Assembly (NCBI GenBank): GCA_013696265.1
Contig: JACCYX010000450.1
Span: 1-28,492, forward strand
From: Chloroflexia bacterium
GTDB lineage: Bacteria > Chloroflexota > Chloroflexia > Thermomicrobiales > UBA6265
Direction: 5' to 3'
DNA length: 28,492 bases
Each line of letters begins with the position of its first letter. Position 1 is the stretch's first letter. Shown one piece after another: positions 6,848-15,500 of the stretch. A program made the position numbers and the translations under genes. The notes beneath the pieces were generated by a model. That model did not search any database and was not told the DNA's origin. It was given only the letters and a program-made list of their open reading frames with translations.

Positions 6848-7771
6848 TCACACTGACTCCGTATCGGCGTCCCAGGCGAGGAGTTGGGCCGCCAGCGAAC
6901 GTATCTCATCGACATCGTGCAGGACGTCGAGCCAACGCGCCGGGAGCGCGGACGCGCCGTACTCCGCCCCGGCCAGGGCGCCGGCAACCGCTCCGGTGGT
7001 ATCCGAGTCGTGACCCAGCGCCACGGCCCGCACGATCGTCTCCTCCGCGGAATCGGTCGAGAGGAGAGACCAATATGCGGCGTTCAACGTATCGAGGACG
7101 TAGCCGCCCGACAATACATCCGCTCGATCCATGTCCGGCGCCCGCCGGATGGCGTCAACAACACGATCCTCGCCAATTCCCTCGATCGAGGCATCGACCA
7201 GGGAGTCGCGGTGTCCGCCACCCAGCAGGTGGACAATGCCCTGGTTGAGCGCCACCGCACCCCAGGTTGCCCGGGGATCGGCGTGCGTCATCCGCGATGT
7301 CTCGATCGACGACCACCGCAACCGCTCGGGATCGGACCGGAACCGCGCCGCCAGCGGCGCGCAGCGCATCACCGTTCCATTTCCCGCGACGCCATCAACG
7401 GAGGTCCGCTGCAGGCGTTCGCCGGCATCTTGCCACGGCACGCCCTGGGCGATCAGTTCCAGGGCGCGATCGGTGGCAAGGCCGATATCCTTCGGTCCGG
7501 ACCGATACCAGGCGACAAGGTTTGCGGCCACGGCGTCGAGATCGATGCCGTCGCGCGTGCAGCCCCGCGCGATGGCCAGGGCCATCTGCGTATCGTCCGT
7601 GTACTCGCCCGGTTCGAGACGATGCGGACCCCCGCCCACAATTTCGCGGATTCCATCGGGAAACGACCGGTCGAGATCGTTCCGATCGCGAAACTCGACG
7701 GCGCCACCGAGCGCATCGCCGCAGGCCAGCCCAAGGAGGCATCCCGCCGCCCGGTCGTCGAGACCGGTCAT
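6848..7771 (-). CDS. ADP-ribosylglycohydrolase family protein (DraG-like)
   Basis: 307 aa. The N-terminus GCLLGLACGDALGGAVEF and EYTDDTQMALAIARG (TDDT at 58-61) form the first metal site. The C-terminal GHDSDTTGAVAGALAGAEYG (about 250-270) supplies the second set of Asp ligands. These are the dinuclear magnesium motifs of DraG/ARH enzymes, which remove ADP-ribose from proteins or small molecules; the substrate is not fixed by sequence. The start is the ATG at 7771, whose ATGA overlaps the stop of the mannose-6-phosphate isomerase gene, implying translational coupling. A longer frame upstream merely runs through that gene. With the sirtuin operon further along it is one of two ADP-ribose-related functions in the window. 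Confidence 0.9.
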   Translation of the reverse strand: MTGLDDRAAGCLLGLACGDALGGAVEFRDRNDLDRSFPDGIREIVGGGPHRLEPGEYTDDTQMALAIARGCTRDGIDLDAVAANLVAWYRSGPKDIGLATDRALELIAQGVPWQDAGERLQRTSVDGVAGNGTVMRCAPLAARFRSDPERLRWSSIETSRMTHADPRATWGAVALNQGIVHLLGGGHRDSLVDASIEGIGEDRVVDAIRRAPDMDRADVLSGGYVLDTLNAAYWSLLSTDSAEETIVRAVALGHDSDTTGAVAGALAGAEYGASALPARWLDVLHDVDEIRSLAAQLLAWDADTESV

Positions 7772-8898
7772 GGCCGCATCGCCTGGTGAAGATCGCCGGT
7801 GGCTCCTCCCAATGCCGCGACCGTTTGGGGATCGGCGCCCGCGCGAATCGCCGGTTCGACGATATCCGGCATGAGATCGGGCACCCAGGAGACGAGCGCG
7901 ACGCACGGTTCCAAAGCCGTCAGGATCGACGGGCGTTTCGATGGCCAGACCACGGCCGACGAACCGCGGCCGATCCTCAAGTCATTCACGTTTGCCTCCC
8001 CTTCGAGCATCGTGACCACGCCGAGGCTGCCGGATTTCGAGATTTCCAGGGATCCGCCCCGCGGCAGAGCGATCCGTTCGAGCGCGAATGGGCGGCACGC
8101 GGCGAGAAGATGCCGTTCCCCGATCGCTGGCCGAAGCGAAACGGGAGAGATGAGTTCGGGAATCGACTGGAGTTGGGCCACCGCGAACCCCGCGTCGAGA
8201 TGCACCTCGCGGGGGTTGCCTTCGGCGTCGACCCGACCCCAATCGTCGAGCCGGTAGGTGATGTCGGACGGTTGCTGCACTTCGTAAACCATCACCCCGG
8301 CGCCGAGCGCGTGCACGGTGCCGGCGGGAATGAGGACCGTGGTGCCGGGCCGGGCCGGGACGGTTCGCATCATGCGCGCCGATGAGCCATCCAGCCGGGT
8401 AGCCGCCTCCTGAAACTCGGCAAGGCTCACGCCGGGCCGGATTCCGAGGTAGAGTACCGAACCGGGATCGGCTTCAAGTATGTGCCAGGCTTCGGTTTTC
8501 CCGAGCCGGTCCAGATGCGCGGCCTGGCTGTCGTCTGGATGGACCTGGATCGACAGGTTTCCCCCGGCGTCGATGAGCTTGACCAGCAAGGGGAAAACCG
8601 GCCGGCCACCGACCGCGTCGTGCGCTGTCGCCCCAAGACGTGCCGACGGATCGGCCTCGACGATTTGCCCAAGCGTCTGGCCCGCCAGGTAGCCGGTCGA
8701 AACAACCGCCTCGCCGGCGGTAATCAGCGCCTCGCCGATGGGCTCGCCTAGGGGCAGCGCAAGCCCGTAGCGGCCAAGCTTGCGCCCGCCCCAGGGCTTG
8801 CTATCGAGACGCGGCGAGACGAGGGAAACGCGATTGTCCAACGGAACTTGCTCCAACGATTCGCCAAAGGTAGGTGCCCTAAATGCCCATTGCCGCAT
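7768..8898 (-). CDS. manA: Mannose-6-phosphate isomerase, type I (class I PMI)
   Basis: About 376 aa. Zinc-site motifs of type I phosphomannose isomerases are present in order: SKPWGGRKLG near the N-terminus, NLSIQVHPDD (Gln and His ligands), GKTEAWHILEA (Glu), and PAGTVHALGAGVMVYEVQQ followed by SDITYRLDDWGR (His ligand and substrate loop). It interconverts fructose-6-phosphate and mannose-6-phosphate in the cytoplasm, feeding GDP-mannose synthesis together with the divergent guanylyltransferase. The start is uncertain: ATG 8898 gives 36 residues before WGG, whereas a TTG at 8841 has GGAG upstream and a length closer to relatives. The open frame continues upstream to 10179, but that part is antisense to the neighbour. 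Its stop overlaps the next gene by ATGA. Confidence 0.9.
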   Translation of the reverse strand: MRQWAFRAPTFGESLEQVPLDNRVSLVSPRLDSKPWGGRKLGRYGLALPLGEPIGEALITAGEAVVSTGYLAGQTLGQIVEADPSARLGATAHDAVGGRPVFPLLVKLIDAGGNLSIQVHPDDSQAAHLDRLGKTEAWHILEADPGSVLYLGIRPGVSLAEFQEAATRLDGSSARMMRTVPARPGTTVLIPAGTVHALGAGVMVYEVQQPSDITYRLDDWGRVDAEGNPREVHLDAGFAVAQLQSIPELISPVSLRPAIGERHLLAACRPFALERIALPRGGSLEISKSGSLGVVTMLEGEANVNDLRIGRGSSAVVWPSKRPSILTALEPCVALVSWVPDLMPDIVEPAIRAGADPQTVAALGGATGDLHQAMRP

Positions 8899-8988
8899 CG
8901 TACTATGTTCGCCACCATAGAGGTCTGCCCGAGCCTGGACACGCCAGGCGTGGATGGGAATTTTTCGGGAAACCATGGAGCACGACGC
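8899..8988. promoter_or_regulatory. Divergent promoter region between manA and the guanylyltransferase gene
   Basis: Only 90 bases separate the two divergent GDP-mannose genes, so both promoters must lie here or extend into the coding starts. The stretch contains a short palindrome, CACGCC-AGGCGTG-like (8940-8952), and an AT-rich GGAATTTTTCGG, but no boxes clear enough to name. The plus-strand start is set by GGAG 8 nt before ATG 8989. Confidence 0.4.
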
Positions 8989-10113
8989 ATGACCATCTCG
9001 GAAACCTCCAGCATCACGACGCGGCGGCGAACGGGCGCCTTCTGGGCTGTTATCCCGGCGGGCGGCTCGGGCACGCGCCTGTGGCCGCTGAGCCGCTCGA
9101 CGCGGCCGAAGTTCCTGCTCCCGTTGCTTGGGAACCAATCGCTCCTGCAGCAGACCTTTGACCGGCTCCGCCCACTGACCGACCCGGAACACATCGTGGT
9201 CGTCTGCGGACCGGCTCACGTCGCCGCAATCGCGCGGCAACTCCCCGACCTGCCATCCGGAAACATCATCGTCGAACCGGCCCCGAACGGGACCGGTCCG
9301 GCCCTCGCCCTGGCCTCGGCGCTGATTGCCCGGCAGGATCCGGACGCGATCATGGGTAGCTTCGCGGCCGACCATGACGTTACGGATACCGGGAGCTTCG
9401 AAACCGCCGTCCGGACCGCGATCGCGGCGGCGGCGACGGGCGACCTGGTCACGATCGGACTCACGCCGACCCGGCCCGAAACCGGCTACGGCTACATCGA
9501 ACGGACCGATGACGTCGTGGTCGATACCGGTGCCGGCGTGGCTTACCGGGCGGCCCGCTTCGTCGAGAAACCAGACCTGGACACCGCCCAACGATATGTC
9601 GAGAGCGGTTCCTTTCTCTGGAACGCCGCGATGTTCACCTGGCGCGTCGACACGCTGCTGGACGAACTCAAGCGTCAGCAGCCGCAAATCTTCGAAGGTG
9701 TCCAGGCCATCGCCAAAGCCTGGGACACCCGCTCCCGAGAGCGGGTGACGGCTTCGATTTGGCCGACCCTCCCCAACATCACGATCGACCACGGAATCAT
9801 GGAACATGCGGCGCGGGTCGCCGTGGTGCCGGCCGAAATGGGGTGGTCCGATGTCGGCGACTGGAACGGCCTGGGCGAAATGATCGAGCAGGACGCGCTC
9901 GGCAATTCGGTGCGCGGCGATCTCCTTCAGATCGACACGACCAACAGCGTGATCTGGTCGGAAACCGGACGCATGGTGGCGATGGTGGGGTTGGACAACA
10001 TCATCGTGGTCGACACCGACGACGCGTTGCTCGTGATCGACCGAGCGAAGTCGCAGGATGTCCGTCAGGTGGTGGAGCGCCTCAAATCGGGGATGCGGAC
10101 CGAGTTGAGTTGA
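8989..10113 (+). CDS. manC: Mannose-1-phosphate guanylyltransferase (GDP-mannose pyrophosphorylase)
   Basis: 374 aa. Residues about 19-42 contain the nucleotidyltransferase signature PAGGSGTRLWPLSR followed by RPKFLLPL. Further along are VEPAPNGTGPALALA, FAADHDV (metal-binding region), TPTRPETGYGYIE, FVEKPDLDTAQRYVESGSFLWNA and VVPAEMGWSDVGDW, all typical of bacterial GDP-mannose pyrophosphorylases. It makes GDP-mannose from mannose-1-phosphate and GTP for glycans or mannosylglycerate-type solutes. It is a single-domain form with no fused isomerase, consistent with the separate divergent manA. ATG 8989 with GGAG upstream is the clear start; the frame is open further upstream but without a ribosome site. 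Confidence 0.94.
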   Translation: MTISETSSITTRRRTGAFWAVIPAGGSGTRLWPLSRSTRPKFLLPLLGNQSLLQQTFDRLRPLTDPEHIVVVCGPAHVAAIARQLPDLPSGNIIVEPAPNGTGPALALASALIARQDPDAIMGSFAADHDVTDTGSFETAVRTAIAAAATGDLVTIGLTPTRPETGYGYIERTDDVVVDTGAGVAYRAARFVEKPDLDTAQRYVESGSFLWNAAMFTWRVDTLLDELKRQQPQIFEGVQAIAKAWDTRSRERVTASIWPTLPNITIDHGIMEHAARVAVVPAEMGWSDVGDWNGLGEMIEQDALGNSVRGDLLQIDTTNSVIWSETGRMVAMVGLDNIIVVDTDDALLVIDRAKSQDVRQVVERLKSGMRTELS

Positions 10114-10226
10114 TGGGAGAGGATTCGCGTCTTCTCGAATCGTGTTGGGGAGGGCGAGCGAGCCGTTAATCCGAACCACGCGACGACGCGCGGCTCCCGG
10201 GCGCCTGTCCAGAGCGCAGCATGGGA

Positions 10227-10301
10227 CCCTCCCGCCTGGTCGCCGGTCCCCAAGACCCCGGTTCGTGGCTCAGCCTGGGGTGACGAGGCATCGCGGGAGG
10301 G
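10227..10301. repeat. Inverted repeat in intergenic region
   Basis: CCCTCCCGC (10227-10235) is inverted as GCGGGAGGG (10293-10301), with further pairing inside (CCCCA...TGGGG around 10248-10281). It lies in the 291-base stretch (10114-10404) between convergent genes. A second small inverted pair AATGCC/GGCATT follows at about 10314-10340. It may mark transcript ends or be a dispersed element; no T-tract is present. Confidence 0.4.
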
Positions 10302-10404
10302 CATACGCGGGCCAATGCCTTGTAGCGAAAGGTGGCATTAACGAGCCCGCTAGCCCTCCTCTACAGGCACCATAATTTCAAAAGTCGGGGCCAACCATCT
10401 CCAT

Positions 10405-11211
10405 TCATCCGAAACTCGACTTTGCTCTGGCCAGCGGTTCGTCGGTCCGAGACGCGTCAGGAGTGCCTGGATCATCCACGTTGAGTTGGTTGTCGCCCCC
10501 GCGGCGGACTTCGTCCGTCGGCGTGGGATCCGGTGCCTCATCGGAGGCCGGTTCGAATCCCGTGGGCGTCGAGGGAGCAGCGGCGTCGTTCTCAGTTTCG
10601 GACCCGGACTCGGTAGCCGTTGGCGCGGCGTCGATGACCGATTCCATCGTCGCCGTCGGGTCGGTGGACCCGCCTCCATCGCCGTCCCGATTGAGGAGCC
10701 AGATCAGCGCGACGATCGCCACCAGCAGGATTGCCGCTCCCACCAGGATGAGCATTCGGGTTCGGTCGTCGTCCGGGAACCGCCAGGGAAACATGCCGTC
10801 GGTGCGCCCACCGTCATCGCCGTCGTCGTCGTACGTCACGCGGGGGCCGTCGTCCCGATCCGAGGCGACTGAGTCCCGCCAGTAGGTCCGCGGCCGGCTT
10901 CGCGGCCTGACGTCGGGCTCCTCTTCCGCCTCCCTGGGCGGTAAGGGGGACCCTGCTGACGGGGACGAACCCGTCGCGCGTTCAGCCGACTTGGCGGCGC
11001 GGCGTCCCGATCGACCGGACCGGGTCGGGGTACCGAAAAGCTCGGCGGCAGAGCGGACGGTGGATGAGACGTAGGAGCCAAAATCCACCGGCTGGCCGGA
11101 CTCGGCGTCCCGCGGATTATCTGGTTGGGCCGGATCGTTCGGCGATGGCGGATTCCTGGAATCCGGCCGCTCGTTCCTTCTGGTTGGAGGGTTTGAATCG
11201 CCAGTCGACAT
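10405..11211 (-). CDS. Single-pass membrane protein with long disordered tails, unknown function
   Basis: 268 aa from the ATG at 11211, with GGAG 7 nt upstream. Not recognised. Residues 1-150 are low-complexity and charged (Pro, Ser, Arg, Asp) and probably unfolded. A single hydrophobic helix, MLILVGAAILLVAIVALIWLL, spans about residues 152-173 and is preceded by an Arg-Asp-rich segment. The outer part is again disordered, rich in Thr, Pro, Glu and Asp. There is no signal peptidase site, so a type of N-in/C-out anchor is likely. In shape it resembles anchored linker or anti-sigma-like proteins, but no sigma-binding domain is visible. It shares no operon with its neighbours. Confidence 0.7.
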   Translation of the reverse strand: MSTGDSNPPTRRNERPDSRNPPSPNDPAQPDNPRDAESGQPVDFGSYVSSTVRSAAELFGTPTRSGRSGRRAAKSAERATGSSPSAGSPLPPREAEEEPDVRPRSRPRTYWRDSVASDRDDGPRVTYDDDGDDGGRTDGMFPWRFPDDDRTRMLILVGAAILLVAIVALIWLLNRDGDGGGSTDPTATMESVIDAAPTATESGSETENDAAAPSTPTGFEPASDEAPDPTPTDEVRRGGDNQLNVDDPGTPDASRTDEPLARAKSSFG

Positions 11212-11418
11212 GTGGAGGCTCCGCCACGACCCAGTGAGATGCTCCCGGCCTCGACATCCCCCTTCAGCCCGAACGGTGGAGTGTCGCGACACGGGCGCGG
11301 ACACGAGCCCCGGCGTCCAACCTGGAATGCCGTACTCGCGACGTATCCGTCAGTCTAGCCTAACAAGACACTTTCGCTAGGTGGCGGTGTGTACGTACAT
11401 GAGCGTGAGCCACTCTCC

Positions 11419-12273
11419 TCACCGTCGGAATGGGTCGATGTCGATATCCATGAGTTCCTCGGCGATCGCCCGGAGCTGGCTCGCGGCCCGGCCCAGAATG
11501 GCCGTGCCCGCTTCGGCGGTCGCTTGTGAGGAATCGCCGTTGACCCCGGAGTCCGTCGTTCGGTGCTGGACAATGGGCAAGACGCCGCCGGCGGCGCGGA
11601 CGATGGACTGAACCCGCCGGACGGGCTCGTTGACCTCGCGGGTCCCAAGCGCAGTTCGACCAACGAGGTCCGGCCGAATCGCGAGGATGACCGAGCTTTC
11701 ATCACCGCCGCCGTGGCCGATCGCCTCGGGACCGAGCAGCTCCTGGGCCGCGTTCGCGATCAACGAGTAAGCGTAAACCGACGCGACGATCGGCACGCCG
11801 TGATCGCGGTGACAACGTTCGACCGCTAGCTGGAGCGCCGCGTTGTTGCCGCCGTGGGTGTTGACGATCAGGAGGCGCTCGATGCCGTAGCCGTGGAGGG
11901 ACCGGATCGTGTCCTCGACGATGGCGATCAGCGTTTCTTCACGCAGCGAAATCGTGCCCGGCAGGCCGAGGTGGTGCCAGGAGACACCCCAGGGAATGGC
12001 GGGCGCCACGGCGACCCTGGGCCGCAAGAAAGTGGCGGTCAGCCCGCAGAGCACCTGGGCGGTGAGCGTGTCGGTCGACACCGGCAGGGCCGGGCCGTGC
12101 TGCTCGTGCGCTCCCACCGGGATCAGGACCAGATCGAGACGCTCGGCCACCGCGGCGAACGCGGGCGAGGTCAGATCCGCCAGCAGGATCGGTCCCGTTC
12201 CCGTCGAGCCGTCGCGCGATGGGCCACGATCGTCGTCCAGAGTCGTGTTGACGGTCCTGTCTCCCGTATCCAT
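11419..12273 (-). CDS. Creatininase family amidohydrolase
   Basis: 284 aa. Metal-binding motifs of the creatininase fold are intact: VGAHEQHGPALPVSTDT (Glu57, His59 and Asp68), IVNTHGGNN, and GHGGGDESS with His and Glu. The family includes creatinine amidohydrolase, MftE of the mycofactocin pathway and ArfB-type formamide hydrolases in flavin/riboflavin synthesis, so the substrate cannot be fixed; no mycofactocin or riboflavin genes are nearby. The first 28 residues are a disordered Asp/Gly/Thr-rich extension absent from most relatives. The ATG at 12273 has AGGGGGA about 8 nt upstream. It is cytoplasmic and monocistronic, divergent from the large secreted protein. Confidence 0.9.
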   Translation of the reverse strand: MDTGDRTVNTTLDDDRGPSRDGSTGTGPILLADLTSPAFAAVAERLDLVLIPVGAHEQHGPALPVSTDTLTAQVLCGLTATFLRPRVAVAPAIPWGVSWHHLGLPGTISLREETLIAIVEDTIRSLHGYGIERLLIVNTHGGNNAALQLAVERCHRDHGVPIVASVYAYSLIANAAQELLGPEAIGHGGGDESSVILAIRPDLVGRTALGTREVNEPVRRVQSIVRAAGGVLPIVQHRTTDSGVNGDSSQATAEAGTAILGRAASQLRAIAEELMDIDIDPFRR

Positions 12274-12393
12274 AGGTCATCCCCCTGTTGGTCGGATCGT
12301 CCCGTCTGAGCCCGAAAAGACCAGTATGGCCGAAGAATGACCTGGGAAACGTAACGAGCCGGTCCGATGTTCATATGGACGTGTCGCCTGGTT

Positions 12394-12422
12394 TTGACTA
12401 TCATATTGAACGTACATAACGT
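12394..12422 (+). promoter_or_regulatory. Putative promoter of the large secreted protein
   Basis: TTGACT (12394-12399) is followed by a 17-nt spacer and TAACGT (12417-12422). The region is AT-rich against its surroundings. CGTAC occurs twice around the -10 box (12411-12415 and 12420-12424), a possible operator. The leader to ATG 12524 would be about 95 nt. Confidence 0.4.
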
Positions 12423-12523
12423 ACGCGGCGGATGTGGCGGGAGGATAGCGGACGAGAGGGAAGGGAAGCCCCCTCGGCCTGGACGTGGCGTTCAGGAACC
12501 GCTCGACAACAAGGATGGAAACC

Positions 12524-15500
12524 ATGCGGCTCTGGCGCCACTCGTTCGAACGCGGGCTCGTGCTCGCGGTCATTTTCGGCATGCTCGCGAGTGTCTTTTC
12601 GCTGGCGTCGAACCCGGACCCGGCGGAGGCGCAATCGGCCACGCCGTCGATCTCCCTCAGCCAGACGCGAGGCCTGCTGGGGCGCTCGATCACCGTGAGT
12701 GGAACCGGGTTCGGCGCCAGCGAGCGAGTCTCGATCCGCTGGCGGTCGTCGACCGCCACGCCGATCGCTCAGCCGCAAACCACGTCGGCCGGTACATTTT
12801 CCGCGTCGATCGCCTTGCCGGATGCCCCGAACGGACCGCAAACCGTCTACGCGAGCGGGCAGCAGTCGGGTCGCCAGGCGACGGCTACCTACACTGTCGA
12901 GCGACCCGCCCCGCGGTCGAGCCGAATCAGCGAGGGCGTCTACAGCGTCTACGCCACCCGGATCGGCCTGATCGGCAACACTACCTCCTCTGGCCATGTG
13001 ATCCGCGAAGGAGACTTTTTCGTCGCCTTGCCGGGCTGCACGCCCACGAACTGCCCTGGTGGTCCTTACTGGGGCTCCATGACCAACTGCGGGAGCCGGT
13101 GCTACGTCAAGATCGTCAATCCCCAGACGAATGCGTGCCGCGTCGAGCCGATCCTCGATGTCGGCCCCTGGTTTCGCGTCGACGACTGGTGGAACCCCAC
13201 GGCCCAACGCTACCTGAACCGGTTGGCGTCCAATCCCGCCGACCTCGTGCAGGGCTACACGGGCACGAACGCCGCCCGCGACGGCTACAACGTCGGCTAC
13301 GGCATCGGCTCGGCGGGCATCGGCAACGACGATACCGGCTCCGGCGGCACCCGACCGGTGCGGCAGGTCGGCAACCGGGCCGCGATCGATCTGGCCGATG
13401 GCACCTGGCGGGCACTCAATCTCTCGTCCGACGGGATCGGGACAACGATCCGGGTGGAGATGCTCTGGCAAACGGGCGCGGACCCGGCTGCCCAGGCGCA
13501 GGCTTGTGGGCACCCCGTGAACCAGACGCCGGCGACCGGCTCGCCGGGCGTCGCCAACCCGTCGTTCCAGGGTGCCGCCCTCACTCCGGTCGGCAGCACG
13601 CAGTCGTCGAACGGCTCCGGTTCGGGCAACGTCCACGACGGCAATCTCCAGACAGCCTGGAGCACGACCAACGCCAACCCGACTTCCGGCCAGTTCACGA
13701 TCGACTACGGGTCGGTTCAGTCCTTGACCGGGATCCGTTGGAACTTCAATCAGTTTGGGTTCGCGGACCGGATGGTGATCGAAACGAGCACGAACGGCTC
13801 GACATGGTCGGCGGTGGGGGTCTACGGCAACGCCAACACTGGGCAGTGGCGTGGTGTCGCGGTCAGTCGCCAGGGCCGCTACGTGCGGTTCTCATTCACC
13901 AACCCGAATGGCGATGCCCGGCTCGGCCAGGTGGCGGAGGTCCAGGTCTGGGGAACTTCGGGATCGGGTTCCACACCTACGCCGACCCCGGCGCCGATCG
14001 CCGGTAGCAACCCGCAACTTGGCGGATCGGTCCTGCCGATCGCCGCGAGTTCGGCCTCGCCCAACTCATCGTCGCCGACCCGCGCGTACGACGGCGACCA
14101 GTCCACGTCGTGGTCTACGACCTCGGTGGACATCCCCGGCACGTCGATGGTGACGTTCGACCTGGGACGGGAGCAACAACTCTCCGGCGTGCGCTGGATG
14201 TATCGGCTCTCCGGCGGCGCCGACCGGATGCGGCTCCAAATCTCCAGCGATGGCACCGCCTGGAGCCAGCTCGTGACCACCTCGAACCGGGTACCGCTCA
14301 CCTGGGAAGGGTGGCGAACGACATCCCGCGCACGGTACGTGCGCTTCGTCTTCGACAACCCGAACGGTGTCCCGGTGCTCGGCTACCTGGCCGAGGTCGA
14401 GGTCTGGGGCACGCCGTCCGCCAGCCCGACTCCGACAGTCATACCGACACCCAGCCCGACCCCGTCGCCAACGGCGACGATGACGCCATCACCAACACCT
14501 TCGCCATCGCCCACGGCAACGGTCGCGCCGACGCAGGCACCCGGCGGATTCGGGGTGGTAGCCAACACCGGAGGGGCGAACCTGCGTTGCCGCACGACCC
14601 CATCGACCAACGGCGGGATCATCGTCTCGCTTCCCGAAGGGACACGGGTGGCCGTGCGTGGCCCCGAATCAGACGGCTGGTACCCGGTGACCTGCGTCAA
14701 CCGGGACGGCTGGGTGTCGGAAGCGTACCTCGAGCTTGAATCCGGGTCGTCAACACCAACCCCAACCGCGACGCCCGGTACGCCCGCGCCGGCCACGTTC
14801 GGCACGATCGCCAATTCGGGGGGATCCCGGGTCAATTGCCGGTTGCAGCCCTCGACGGCGGGGACGATCATCACGAGCCTTCCCGAAGGCACCGAAGTCC
14901 GGCTGCGCGGTCCGCTCCTCGGCGGCTGGCAACCGGTGGTCTGCGCCAACCGCGACGGGTACATCTTCGGTCAGTACGTGGCGGTGTCCTCGTCGACACC
15001 CACGCCCACTCCAACGCCGTCTCCTGGAACCAGCACGTTCGGATTCATCGCGAACGCTGGTGGATCGCGAGTCAACTGCCGCTTGCAACCGTCCACTGCG
15101 GGTACGATCGTCGCCAGCCTGCCCGAAGGGACGCGGCTGGAGCTTCGCGGAGCTGCGCAGGGCGGCTGGCAGCCAGTGCGCTGCGCCAGCCGGAACGCGT
15201 ATGTCTTCGCGCAATACATCTCGATGGAACAGCAGTCACTGGCGCTCGCGCCGCCTGACGTTACCGCCACACCAACCCCGGTGCCGCCGACGACGACTCC
15301 AGTGACGCCCACCGCCACGCCGGCCACTCCAACCGCAACTCCGGTGACACCGACCGCCACACCCGTCACCCCAACACCGACAGCGACGCCCGGCGTGACC
15401 GGGACCGGCTACATCGCGAACGCTGGGGGCGGCCGCGTCAACTGCCGAACGCAGCCATCCACGAGTTCAGGGATCATCGTGGCCCTTGGCGAAGGCGCGA

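Noticed and set aside
8899..10179. N-terminal extension of the manA frame
   Set aside because: This part is exactly antisense to the guanylyltransferase gene, and manA homology starts only at about 8898.
10550..10562. tRNA-like T-loop (GGTTCGAATCCCG)
   Set aside because: Flanking bases do not form a T-stem or acceptor stem, and it lies inside the coding sequence of the membrane protein on the opposite strand.
12367..14007. 546-aa plus-strand frame
   Set aside because: Another frame of the secreted protein gene; no domain and His/Arg-rich sequence.
15252..15400. Possible DNA tandem repeat or CRISPR-like array
   Set aside because: The repetition follows codons of a Thr-Pro linker (ACC/CCG variants) with no conserved spacers, so it is a protein feature.
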